Positions 46,026-54,241 of a stretch of 64,000 nt of DNA are shown here, one piece after another (the stretch's first letter is position 1; each line of letters starts with the position of its first letter). The DNA comes from Reichenbachiella ulvae. Its GTDB lineage: Bacteria > Bacteroidota > Bacteroidia > Cytophagales > Cyclobacteriaceae. The notes under the pieces were generated by a model. The model was not told the DNA's origin. It made no database searches and saw only the letters and a list, made by a program, of their open reading frames with translations. The position numbers and the translations under genes are program-made. The stretch spans positions 3,348,001-3,412,000 of the forward strand of contig NZ_JAOYOD010000001.1 of NCBI RefSeq assembly GCF_025833875.1. Reading direction: 5' to 3'.

Positions 46026-46706
46026 TTAATTTAAGATTTTATTTTCCTTTAGGTCTTTCAATAATATTTTGGCATATCTGGCCGCCAACGTACGTATATT
46101 AGATGATTCTAATACCTGCGATTGCCCAGTGTAGATGATACCAGTCTCTGTTTTGGCATCTGGACTCAAATCATACAATTGACACTCTATGATATAGCGT
46201 GTTTCTTCTGTATAGTAACCGGCGTCCTGCCATCCATAACCATAGCCACCATAGTATACATTATAACCATAGCGATAGTTATAGTAATTGTACATGTCGT
46301 AACCATATGGACCATAAGCATAGCCCGTATTACCAGGGTGGTATTGCGTCTCTTTCTTTTCGTCGACTGTGCTGGCCATAATCACCAAGTCAAAATTTTC
46401 CTTCTTGATGATACGTTGCATGTCCTCGTTGGAACTAATTTCATAGCTGGGCGGGATCAATGTCATTCCATGCCCCGCCGGGTAGCCTATTTCCATCAAA
46501 GCGTCCACGAGAGATTCCTCAAAAGCTAATCGGACATCCAGGCGCTGAAACATTCCAAAAACCACTACTTTTTTGAATTGATGAGGTTCATAGGCAGGAC
46601 TTGTCCAGGACACCAATGAAGGGCTACATCCAGAAGTAGCCACTAGTATTAATAATATGAGTGATATGCCCAAATATCGAAAGGCAGACGGCTTGTAGAA
46701 TAGCAT
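46026..46706 (-). CDS. Lipoprotein with Tyr/Gly-rich central tract
   Basis: 226 residues. A signal with lipobox ATSGC (Cys near 27) precedes a domain with FKKVVVFGMFQRLDVR and an ALMEIGYPA stretch, like Bacteroidota lipoproteins that resemble LPP20/DUF4136-type folds; I cannot settle the family. In the middle lies a low-complexity tract rich in Tyr, Gly and Asn (about residues 125-165, for example YGPYGYDMYNYYNYRYGYN). The C-terminal part has SNIRTLAARYAKILLKDL. Lead gene of a two-gene unit with the solute-binding protein. Confidence 0.7.
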   Translation of the reverse strand: MLFYKPSAFRYLGISLILLILVATSGCSPSLVSWTSPAYEPHQFKKVVVFGMFQRLDVRLAFEESLVDALMEIGYPAGHGMTLIPPSYEISSNEDMQRIIKKENFDLVIMASTVDEKKETQYHPGNTGYAYGPYGYDMYNYYNYRYGYNVYYGGYGYGWQDAGYYTEETRYIIECQLYDLSPDAKTETGIIYTGQSQVLESSNIRTLAARYAKILLKDLKENKILN

Positions 46707-46798
46707 GTGCTACTTTTTACGGGTTTGGTTCGATTATGAGTAGTGAAAATAACAAAAGTGATCGGAACGTTGAACTTTTGAGGGATATATATAAAACA

Positions 46799-46827
46799 AA
46801 AGGCAACTCATTAGCTGAGTTGCCTTT
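46799..46827 (-). terminator. Terminator after typA
   Basis: A perfect 12-bp inverted repeat, 46799-46810 (AAAGGCAACTCA) against 46816-46827, loop of five bases, with a T-rich stretch after it on the minus strand. Confidence 0.85.
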
Positions 46828-46851
46828 CGAATTTCATATAAATATTAGCGC

Positions 46852-48630
46852 TTAAGGCTTGAAATCTATCTTTCTCATACGAAGAGAAACCGGAGTTACC
46901 TCTACATATTCATCCTCATTGATGTATTCCAATGCTTCCTCTAAAGAGAATTTTTTAGCTGGAATAATCTTGGCATTGTTATCTGATCCAGAGGTTCTCA
47001 TGTTGGTCAACTTCTTACCTTTCTGAATATTGATGGCCAGGTCATTGGCTCTAGAGTGCTCTCCGATCACCTGACCTATATAAAGATCCTCTCCCGGATC
47101 CACGAAGAAAATCCCTCTGTCCTGAAGTTTATCAATCGAATAAGCAGTACCCGGTCCAGTCTCCATAGATACCAAAGATCCATTTTGTCTACCAGCAATA
47201 TCACCTTTGTATGGCTCGTAAGATTCGAAACGGTGAGTCATTACTGCCTCTCCAGCTGTTGCCGTCAAAACCTGATTTCTCAATCCGATCAATCCTCTCG
47301 CAGGAATATTGAATTCCAGGTGCTGAACATCGCCTTTTGGCTCCATTACAGTCAACTCGCCTTTTCTCTTAGTCACCAACTCGATGGCTTTACCTGAAGT
47401 TTCTTCTGGCACATCGATCACCAGGTGCTCGATTGGCTCGCATTTCACTCCATCAATCTCCTTGAAGATTACCTGAGGCTGACCTACTTGCAATTCATAC
47501 CCCTCTCTTCTCATCGTCTCGATCAATACAGACAAGTGAAGTACACCACGACCATAAACCAGGAATTTATCCTCCGTATCGGTTTCCTGTACACGTAGGG
47601 CAAGGTTCTTTTCAGTCTCTTTCATCAAACGATCTCTCAAGTGTCTTGAGGTCACGAATTTCCCTTCCTTACCGAAGAAAGGAGAGTTGTTGATCGTGAA
47701 AAGCATGTTCATGGTAGGCTCATCCACTCCCACTCTCTCTAGTGGTTCTGGATTATCAAAATCAGTGATGGTATCGCCGATTTCGAAATCTTCTATACCA
47801 GTCACAGCACAGATGTCACCGCATCCGACAGTCTCTACACTTCTCTTGCCCAGACCTTCGAATATATGCAGTTCTTTAACTCTTACTCTCTTTACAGAAC
47901 CATCTGCTTTGGTTAAGCCCAAGCTTTGCCCAACAGAAATTGATCCCTGGTGAATTCTGCCAATCGCGATACGACCTGTAAATGAAGAGAAGTCCAAAGA
48001 AGTAATTTTCATTCTTAGTACTCCTTCATTCTGCTCAGGAGCAGGGATTACGTCGATGATAGTATCCAACAATGGATTTACGCTGTCCGTCTCAACTTTC
48101 CAGTCGGTACTCATCCATCCATTTTTAGACGAACCATATAGCGTAGTAAAATCTAATTGCTCTTCAGTAGCTTCCAGGTTGAACATAAGGTCAAATACTT
48201 CCTCATGTACCTCGTCAGGTCTACAGTTTTCTTTATCTACTTTGTTGACCACCACTACTGGCGTCAATCCCAATCCAAGCGCCTTGCTCAATACAAATCG
48301 AGTCTGTGGCATGGCACCTTCGAATGCATCTACCAAAAGGATCACCCCATCAGCCATACTCAATACACGCTCTACTTCACCCCCAAAGTCGGCGTGACCA
48401 GGAGTATCAATGATGTTGATTTTTACTCCTTTGTAGTTAACGGATACGTTTTTCGAAAGAATGGTAATCCCTCTTTCTCTTTCAAGATCATTTGAGTCCA
48501 AGATCAACTCATTGTTGTCTTGTGACCTTTTAGCGTCATTGGCCTGAGCCGCATAAATGATTTTGTCAACCAATGTAGTTTTGCCATGGTCAACGTGAGC
48601 AATAATTGCTACGTTTCTGATTTCTGTCAT
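46852..48630 (-). CDS. typA: Translational GTPase TypA/BipA
   Basis: 592-residue ribosome-binding GTPase of the EF-G family. G motifs: AHVDHGKTTL (G1), RGITI (G2), DTPGHADFGG (G3), VVNKVDKE (G4). The TypA-type C-terminal part is complete (VMEPKGDVQHLEFNIPARGL, ending with KIDFKP). It acts on 50S assembly and stress translation. A single-gene unit between a good promoter-like element at 48656 and the terminator at 46799. Confidence 0.96.
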   Translation of the reverse strand: MTEIRNVAIIAHVDHGKTTLVDKIIYAAQANDAKRSQDNNELILDSNDLERERGITILSKNVSVNYKGVKINIIDTPGHADFGGEVERVLSMADGVILLVDAFEGAMPQTRFVLSKALGLGLTPVVVVNKVDKENCRPDEVHEEVFDLMFNLEATEEQLDFTTLYGSSKNGWMSTDWKVETDSVNPLLDTIIDVIPAPEQNEGVLRMKITSLDFSSFTGRIAIGRIHQGSISVGQSLGLTKADGSVKRVRVKELHIFEGLGKRSVETVGCGDICAVTGIEDFEIGDTITDFDNPEPLERVGVDEPTMNMLFTINNSPFFGKEGKFVTSRHLRDRLMKETEKNLALRVQETDTEDKFLVYGRGVLHLSVLIETMRREGYELQVGQPQVIFKEIDGVKCEPIEHLVIDVPEETSGKAIELVTKRKGELTVMEPKGDVQHLEFNIPARGLIGLRNQVLTATAGEAVMTHRFESYEPYKGDIAGRQNGSLVSMETGPGTAYSIDKLQDRGIFFVDPGEDLYIGQVIGEHSRANDLAINIQKGKKLTNMRTSGSDNNAKIIPAKKFSLEEALEYINEDEYVEVTPVSLRMRKIDFKP

Positions 48631-48655
48631 TCTTTCTAGTATTGCAAATTTGGCG

Positions 48656-48685
48656 CAAAGCTACGCCTAAATATTGATATATCAC
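48656..48685 (-). promoter_or_regulatory. Candidate promoter of typA
   Basis: On the minus strand GTG (48685-48683), 19 bases, then TAGCTTTG (48663-48656). The -7 element matches TAnnTTTG and the -33 element differs in one base. The typA ATG is 26 bases further on. Confidence 0.55.
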
Positions 48686-48744
48686 CGACTTAATGTTCAG
48701 GCTTTTGAAGAATTAATCCTACTTCTGACTTTGCCGGACGGTTC

Positions 48745-49320
48745 TTAGATCTTGTCGACTTGCCAGATCACATAAGCATAGATAGCAAAACGTGCCAGGC
48801 GACTCAATCCGATTAGTAGAAAATTTGAAGTTTTGTAGCCTACCGCTCCGGTAATCATACATATGGCAGAAAAGGGAATGGGAGTCACTGCAGCTATGAA
48901 AATCATAAATCCTCCAAAACGCCGAACATTGCGTTCAAGCTGCACACTCATACGCTCTTTAATTTTTCGATAGACCTTAAAATTGCTGAAGCTGCGACCA
49001 AAGTAAAAACCAATCACGCCTGCTGCGTAGGATATCAAAGACAATATCAAAGTATATAACACATAATGAGCAGCTCCTCCCTGATGCAATGACCATATCA
49101 TGAATAACTCCGGAGGAATAATTCCAAACAGTACTTCGGACAAAGTGAAAGTGCTAAAAACCAAAATAGGCTTATCCGCAATCTCTTCCATGAACTGGTT
49201 GTACCAATCCTCGAAATACGACTTGGCTATCCAAAATACCACTACAATCAATAGGAGCCAAACCAGCCCTTTGATCAGATTGGATACCAGATAGCGATAT
49301 TTGCTATTTCTAATCTTCAC
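48745..49320 (-). CDS. VTT-domain (DedA/SNARE-associated) membrane protein
   Basis: 191 residues with about five hydrophobic segments. The VTT features are SEVLFGIIPPELFMIWSLH near residue 60, the GFYFGRSFS stretch and AVTPIPFSAICMITGAVGY near residue 145. DedA-type proteins act as lipid flippases or proton-driven transporters. It is the last of three minus-strand genes with a lipid-kinase-like enzyme at the head, which suggests a membrane-lipid role. Shorter than classic DedA. Confidence 0.8.
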   Translation of the reverse strand: MKIRNSKYRYLVSNLIKGLVWLLLIVVVFWIAKSYFEDWYNQFMEEIADKPILVFSTFTLSEVLFGIIPPELFMIWSLHQGGAAHYVLYTLILSLISYAAGVIGFYFGRSFSNFKVYRKIKERMSVQLERNVRRFGGFMIFIAAVTPIPFSAICMITGAVGYKTSNFLLIGLSRLARFAIYAYVIWQVDKI

Positions 49321-49340
49321 TTGTCCAATAAGATAATGGA

Positions 49341-50069
49341 TTAAAATTCTTCGAATTTTTCATCTGTATCCGCCAGAGATGGCGCAGGAGTGGATGGAGT
49401 ATCATCACTTTCAGATTCTAAAGCATCTGATTCCTTTGCTTTGAGATCCTCCTCGGTACCAATTGACACATTCCAATAAGGGTCCTCTAAATCATAGTAG
49501 TTGTTGTTGTATTGCGTCAGCATGATTTTCACTGCATAATTCAACCGATTCAGGGCATCTGTTTGATAGTCCTTTCGGTTCATGGGATGAAAGATGAAAA
49601 ATTTAATGATCGGAAAAGCTTTCTTTCTCAATTCACCTAAAATAGACGGGATCCTAATGTCGTCACTGTTTTCTGCATTACTGATCCGATCAATGGCTTC
49701 CTGACAATACAAGGCCATTCCTGAAAGCAAATCAAAGTAAGGCCACACCTGACCATTCTTACTATTCTTTAGCTCAGCTATATATTCTTCACAAAAAACT
49801 CGCAAAATACTGAGCTGTGGTACACATAGCGTAGGTTGCGTATAGACATTAGGTTGCCAGAGAATCTCCCGAAATGTAAAAATGGAAGGCAAAAGCTCCG
49901 TATCATAGTTCTCTTCCTTTTTCAGATTCTGAATATCTTCAGACCCTAAACGATCGATCACAATGCCGCCTGCCACCAATTCATAGACCCATACATTTCC
50001 CTGCTCAGCGCCTTTGGGCTCTGGTGCCATTTCCATAAACTCCCAAATTTCATTCAGGTCTACCCTCAT
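49341..50069 (-). CDS. Conserved-looking cytoplasmic protein of unknown function
   Basis: 242 residues, no signal peptide and no membrane segment. Mostly helical with aromatic residues (VDLNEIWEFMEMAPEPKG at the start, FFIFHPMNRKDYQTDALNR in the middle). The last 40 residues are acidic, Ser/Thr/Pro-rich and probably disordered (SDALESESDDTPSTPAPS). I do not recognise a family. It sits between a lipid-kinase-like gene (43 bp upstream) and a VTT membrane protein gene (20 bp downstream) in one apparent operon. Confidence 0.6.
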   Translation of the reverse strand: MRVDLNEIWEFMEMAPEPKGAEQGNVWVYELVAGGIVIDRLGSEDIQNLKKEENYDTELLPSIFTFREILWQPNVYTQPTLCVPQLSILRVFCEEYIAELKNSKNGQVWPYFDLLSGMALYCQEAIDRISNAENSDDIRIPSILGELRKKAFPIIKFFIFHPMNRKDYQTDALNRLNYAVKIMLTQYNNNYYDLEDPYWNVSIGTEEDLKAKESDALESESDDTPSTPAPSLADTDEKFEEF

Positions 50070-50112
50070 ATTTTGCTAGTGATTCCGAACAAATATATCC
50101 AATCCAAGGCAT

Positions 50113-50991
50113 TCATTTTTTTGGTACGAGGATCTTCAATGATCGAGGTAAAATTTCTACGCGATTTTCCTCCAACAAACCAATCGGCTCTCCATCCAAA
50201 TGCCCACAAGTAAAGGTCGTGTTGATTTCAATCTTATTGGCGCGTTTGATCTCGACCCCATGTCCATTCTTTAATCTTTTGGTAAAAAGCTTGAATGCAA
50301 AAGTCAAAGCATTCCATCCTTTCATGGATTTAACAATGACTACTTCTAAAAAACCATCACTGCTATCCGCATCTGGAGCAATGTAAGCATTGTTGCCATA
50401 CTGACTGCCATTAGCGATGCTCAATAGGAATGCTGATCGATTGAGTACCTTTCCATCCAATACCAATTCAACTCTTTGTGAATCAAAACCCAAAAATTCT
50501 CTGACAGTTAAAAACAAGTAGGAGAAAAAGCCTCTCTTGCCATGCGTATCAAACACATGGGCAATATGTGCATCAAACCCCACACCTGCCACATTCAAGA
50601 ACAAGTTACCATTGAATAGTGCCGTATCCATACTTTCTATAGTGGCATGATTCAGCATATCCAGTGACTTCCTAATATCAGATGCCCAACCTATGTGATA
50701 GGCCAACCCATTGCCAGAGCCCCTGGGGAGTATTCCCATAGGGACTTCCGAATGAATCAAGCCTTGAGCTACCTCATTGATAGTGCCATCGCCACCTACA
50801 GCTATCACCCAGTCTAGGTTTTCTTCTGTAGCCTTGTGAGCACGCACCGTTGCATCTCCCCTTTCGGTGGTATAGTACAGCTGCCATTCAAACTTATCCT
50901 GATCCAACACTTCCTGAATCAGACCCTCTAAATCCAACTGAGCAGCGTTCCCAGAGATAGGGTTCGCGATGAAAAGTATCTTTTTTCTCAC
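50113..50991 (-). CDS. Diacylglycerol-kinase-family lipid kinase (YegS/BmrU-like)
   Basis: 292 residues from GTG 50991. The longer frame to 51027 would run through the hairpin that ends the upstream gene, so I reject it. Motifs: KKILFIANPISGNA, the nucleotide-binding AVGGDGTINEVAQGL, and PRGSGNGLAYHIG. The DAGK catalytic domain phosphorylates diacylglycerol, sphingosine or a related lipid at the inner membrane face. Head gene of a three-gene operon with an unknown protein and a VTT membrane protein. Confidence 0.9.
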   Translation of the reverse strand: MRKKILFIANPISGNAAQLDLEGLIQEVLDQDKFEWQLYYTTERGDATVRAHKATEENLDWVIAVGGDGTINEVAQGLIHSEVPMGILPRGSGNGLAYHIGWASDIRKSLDMLNHATIESMDTALFNGNLFLNVAGVGFDAHIAHVFDTHGKRGFFSYLFLTVREFLGFDSQRVELVLDGKVLNRSAFLLSIANGSQYGNNAYIAPDADSSDGFLEVVIVKSMKGWNALTFAFKLFTKRLKNGHGVEIKRANKIEINTTFTCGHLDGEPIGLLEENRVEILPRSLKILVPKK

Positions 50992-51012
50992 TATTGGTTT
51001 TTGATTAAAAAC

Positions 51013-51039
51013 AAAAAAGACCAGCAAAAACCGGTCTTT
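51013..51039 (-). terminator. Terminator after the DUF3078 gene
   Basis: On the minus strand a 7-bp stem (51039-51033 with 51022-51016), then a run of six T down to 51013. Ten-base loop. Confidence 0.7.
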
Positions 51040-51059
51040 AATTTCTTTGTCAATTGATA

Positions 51060-52016
51060 TTAACTTCTTTTCGCTCCGAACTTATAGGAAAGGCCTAGGC
51101 CCACAACGGATTTAAATTGCCATCGGTCTTCTTCGGTACTCAGGTCAGGATCTCCATTGATGTCATTTTCATAAAACTTAATATCGTAATCGTATATAGT
51201 CTGTAAAAAGACAGAGGCAGAAAAGAAATCATTCACCTTCAATGTCAATGCATTTTCCCAGTTCACATCGATTTTCTCAGGGTTTTTCATGTAGTTTGAG
51301 AAGAGTAAGAGGTTAGATACCAAAGTGGTATTCTTCATAATCTCTTTATTGAATGATGCTTTGACTGTTGCACCAAATTCATAACGAACCTGCTGACCTG
51401 TACCAGCTATGATCACGCCATTATTGTCTCTATCGGCCCCTTCGACACCAAAAGAACCTAAATCAGCCAACCTCTGATCCATTACGAAAGTAGTTTTACC
51501 CGAAAGTGGTCCAATAGAAACGTCAAAATAATCTGTGGGCTTATAGTCAAAACCAATAGTCGCTAACAAATAGCCTGGAGCCATAAATTTAGAAATATAG
51601 TTATCAGGATCATCCACGTTGTACCCTTCAGCAAATTGCGTCCGAAAATCCAACATGGCATTGTAATACCATTTACTCTCACCGATCTTACTTCCGTATT
51701 GTGAGGTTAGGATAATCCTATCATCCGCTTTTTTAAGATCAGAGCCACTCTCCTGAATAAAGCCGAACCCCATGTCAATGGTATTTTTCCAGACGGTACT
51801 TCCCTTTTTAAAGTCGAAAAAATAGTTAAAAAAACTACCCCCAGACCAGCTATCAACCCCACCGGCTGACCAGTTTGCTAGAGTAGTTGCATTAGCAGTC
51901 AAGCTTACTGCTCCTCCTTTCTTCCAATAGGTAGTGTCTTTCTTTGCTTCTGATTCTGTCTGTGAAAAGCCAATAAATGGGCAAGCTATTAATAGGGCGA
52001 GAAGATACCGTTTCAT
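51060..52016 (-). CDS. DUF3078 outer-membrane beta-barrel protein
   Basis: 318 residues, signal peptide ending near IGFSQ. The start of the mature part, KKGGAVSLTANATTLANWSA, with the later IDMGFGFIQ and AEGYN stretches, is the mark of the DUF3078 family, found mostly in Bacteroidota. The C-terminal strands end in GLGLSYKFGAKRS. The protein is expected in the outer membrane; its role is unknown. Monocistronic, with its own terminator at 51013. Confidence 0.88.
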   Translation of the reverse strand: MKRYLLALLIACPFIGFSQTESEAKKDTTYWKKGGAVSLTANATTLANWSAGGVDSWSGGSFFNYFFDFKKGSTVWKNTIDMGFGFIQESGSDLKKADDRIILTSQYGSKIGESKWYYNAMLDFRTQFAEGYNVDDPDNYISKFMAPGYLLATIGFDYKPTDYFDVSIGPLSGKTTFVMDQRLADLGSFGVEGADRDNNGVIIAGTGQQVRYEFGATVKASFNKEIMKNTTLVSNLLLFSNYMKNPEKIDVNWENALTLKVNDFFSASVFLQTIYDYDIKFYENDINGDPDLSTEEDRWQFKSVVGLGLSYKFGAKRS

Positions 52017-52093
52017 GATTTAGATTAATTGATTAACAAATACGCGACGAAATTAGCCCAAAATACGAAAATGTCTATTTATCTCTTTGTTAA

Positions 52094-53779
52094 TTATTCA
52101 TAGCTGTTCACCTTGGCGTCATTTTCCTTCAATATCCTTCTCAGAATTTTCCCAACATTAGACTTGGGTAGCTCATCACAGAACTCCACATGCTTGGGGC
52201 ATTTATATGCGGTCAAATTTTCTTTCGAATAGGCCAATACTTCTTCTTCTGTCAAAGAATCATCTTTCTTAACTATAAAAACCTTCACAGCCTCCGTCGA
52301 TCTCTTACTCGGGACACCTATAGCCCCCACCTCCAAAATTTTCGGATGGCCTGCCAATGCATCCTCAATTTCGTTAGGATAAACATTGAACCCCGACACG
52401 AGGATCATTTCCTTCTTTCGATCTACAATTCTCAAGAACCCTTCTTCGTCCAATGTGGCGATATCGCCTGTTTTGAACCAGTCGCCTTCCATTACCTCTT
52501 TGGTTTCTTCAGGCTTCTCCCAGTAGCCTTTCATTACTTGTGGACCTTTGGTCCATAGTTCACCAGGCTCATTCAAACCTACCTCATTACCATCATCGTC
52601 CATCAATTTCACATCCGTACTTGGCATGGGCACGCCTATTGAGCCGATTCTATGATTTCCATCCATGGGGTTGACGCATAGCACAGGAGAAGTCTCTGTC
52701 AGACCATATCCTTCCACTAAGACACATCCTGTCACTTGCTGCCATTTTTCGGCCACAGCCTTCTGAACTGCCATGCCTCCACCTATTGCCGCTTTGAGTT
52801 TACTAAAATCCAGTTTAGCAAAAGCCTCTTGATTTAAAAGCCCATTGAATAGTGTATTGACTCCAGTGATCACTGTAAACTGATGCTTTCCCATCTCCTT
52901 GATAAAGGCCGGCATATCGCGCGGATTGGTAATCAATACATTGTGAGCCCCATACTTGAACATGGTGAAACAATTACTAGTCAGAGCAAAAATGTGATAA
53001 AGTGGCAGAGCCGTAATCACAATATCTTTCCCCTTTATCAGTTTCACATCGAGCCAACCGCTGACCTGTTCGAGATTAGCCACCAGGTTTCGGTGTGTCA
53101 ACATAGCACCCTTGGCTACACCAGTCGTTCCACCGGTATACTGCAAGAAAGCCAAATCGTCTCCCATTAATTCTATTTGTCTAAAATGCTTCTTTTGGCC
53201 CAACTTCATCGCATCATTGAATTTGATCGCTGTGGGCAATGAAAAGCTGGGCACCATTTTCTTCACTCTCTTTACGACAAAGTTGGTAATCCACTTTTTC
53301 AGTCCAACGAACAAATCACCAATCTCAGTTGTGATGATGTACTCTAATGGCGTATCACTTAGAATCTTCTCTAGGTTGAAAGCAAAATTTTCTACAATTA
53401 CAATAGCCCGAGCTCCTGCATCATTGATCTGATGTTTCATCTCCGAAGCTGTGTACAGTGGATTTATATTTACCACAACTAATCCACATTTGAGTGCCGC
53501 AAACATGGCCACAGGATATTGTAGCAAGTTGGGCATTTGAATGGCAACCCTGTCTCCTTTCTCCAGTTTGGTTTCATTCTGAAAAAAACTGGCCATTTGA
53601 TCTACCTTTTCTTCTAGTTCAGAATAGCTCAAAACCTTACCCATATTTTCCATGGCAGGCAGATCTGCAAACTCTGTAAACACTGAATCCATCAAATCAA
53701 CCAATGAAGAGTAGTGATCCGGATCTATTTCGTGAGGAATCCCTTTTGGATATTGTTTATACCAAGGATAGTCTTTCAT
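52094..53779 (-). CDS. fadD: Long-chain acyl-CoA synthetase
   Basis: 561-residue AMP-forming ligase. Motifs: YTGGTTGVAKGAM (AMP/ATP binding), GYGLTETSPV, and GDWFKTGDIATLDEEGFLRI then DRKKEMILVSGFNVYP with the hinge, and the C-terminal catalytic Lys in PKSNVGKILRRIL. It activates fatty acids to acyl-CoA at the membrane for degradation or phospholipid synthesis. The length and motif set fit FadD more closely than other ANL ligases. Start ATG 53779. Confidence 0.93.
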   Translation of the reverse strand: MKDYPWYKQYPKGIPHEIDPDHYSSLVDLMDSVFTEFADLPAMENMGKVLSYSELEEKVDQMASFFQNETKLEKGDRVAIQMPNLLQYPVAMFAALKCGLVVVNINPLYTASEMKHQINDAGARAIVIVENFAFNLEKILSDTPLEYIITTEIGDLFVGLKKWITNFVVKRVKKMVPSFSLPTAIKFNDAMKLGQKKHFRQIELMGDDLAFLQYTGGTTGVAKGAMLTHRNLVANLEQVSGWLDVKLIKGKDIVITALPLYHIFALTSNCFTMFKYGAHNVLITNPRDMPAFIKEMGKHQFTVITGVNTLFNGLLNQEAFAKLDFSKLKAAIGGGMAVQKAVAEKWQQVTGCVLVEGYGLTETSPVLCVNPMDGNHRIGSIGVPMPSTDVKLMDDDGNEVGLNEPGELWTKGPQVMKGYWEKPEETKEVMEGDWFKTGDIATLDEEGFLRIVDRKKEMILVSGFNVYPNEIEDALAGHPKILEVGAIGVPSKRSTEAVKVFIVKKDDSLTEEEVLAYSKENLTAYKCPKHVEFCDELPKSNVGKILRRILKENDAKVNSYE

Positions 53780-53909
53780 ATTATGCTGTTTAATCTATTT
53801 GAGTGCAATCAGGTTGGAATCGAGCCAATAAATATGCCGATAGAAAATGGAATAGCAAAGAAAGGATCGTGAAAAAAGGGCGAAAAGAAATTACATTTGC
53901 GTTTAAATG

Positions 53910-53934
53910 AAAAAAGTCTGGTATAAACCAGACT
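53910..53934 (-). terminator. Terminator of the tRNA-like RNA unit
   Basis: On the minus strand an 8-bp perfect stem (AGTCTGGT/ACCAGACT, 53934-53915) with a 4-base loop is followed by six T (53915-53910). It lies 35 bp after the 3' end of the tRNA-like sequence. Confidence 0.8.
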
Positions 53935-53968
53935 CTTTCATTAAACAACATTAACCCAAAAATGATAG

Positions 53969-54080
53969 CTGTAGGAGAAGGATTCGAACCTTCACGAGGC
54001 AGTTAGTCGCGAGTTGCGATTTATCCCTTATCCTCACCCCCGAGACAGGGGGGCATGGCTGCCGATTTCATCATCCTACA
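53969..54080 (-). tRNA. Unusual tRNA-like RNA, GUC anticodon loop, very long variable region
   Basis: 112 nt on the minus strand. Acceptor stem TGTAGGA (54080-54074) pairs with TCCTACA (53976-53970), 7 of 7, and the bases just outside (C and G) also pair. D arm ATG/CAT with an 11-base loop containing GG. Anticodon stem CCCCC/GGGGG with loop CTGTCTC, giving GUC at 34-36 but U at 37. Variable region of about 43 nt (54036-53994) with stems GAGG/CCTC and TCGC/GCGA. T stem GAAGG/CCTTC with loop TTCGAAT. Conserved contacts U8-A14, A15-U48, GG with UUC and U33 are all possible. Position 73 is G, as in tRNA-Asp; CCA is not encoded. The D arm resembles tRNA-Leu. Fold certain, identity not. Confidence 0.75.
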
Positions 54081-54123
54081 GTATGTAAAAGAACTATTTC
54101 TATTTCTTTTGCCTTTGTGATTA

Positions 54124-54153
54124 CAAATTTACAACAACTCACCGGAATATTAA
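54124..54153 (-). promoter_or_regulatory. Candidate promoter of the tRNA-like RNA
   Basis: On the minus strand TTA (54153-54151), 19 bases, then TAAATTTG (54131-54124), a full -7 match and one mismatch in the -33 element. It lies about 43 bases above the tRNA-like 5' end. Confidence 0.5.
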
Positions 54154-54241
54154 AAATATTCCATAAAATAACTGAAATATTTAGACGTGATTCAATAAAT
54201 TATTATAATTGTTGAGTATTTAACAAAATGACTTGTGAATC

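Noticed and set aside
50992..51027. N-terminal extension of the lipid kinase from TTG 51027
   Set aside because: It would make the hairpin terminator of the upstream gene coding; GTG 50991 gives the normal family start.
53969..54080. tmRNA (ssrA) as an explanation of the tRNA-like sequence
   Set aside because: No tag reading frame, no pseudoknot-length body and a complete anticodon arm within 112 nt; tmRNA is over 300 nt and lacks an anticodon arm.
53969..54080. tRNA-Sec as an explanation of the tRNA-like sequence
   Set aside because: Anticodon loop does not hold UCA, the D stem is only 3 bp rather than 6, and the acceptor is not of the 8+5 tRNA-Sec type in other respects.
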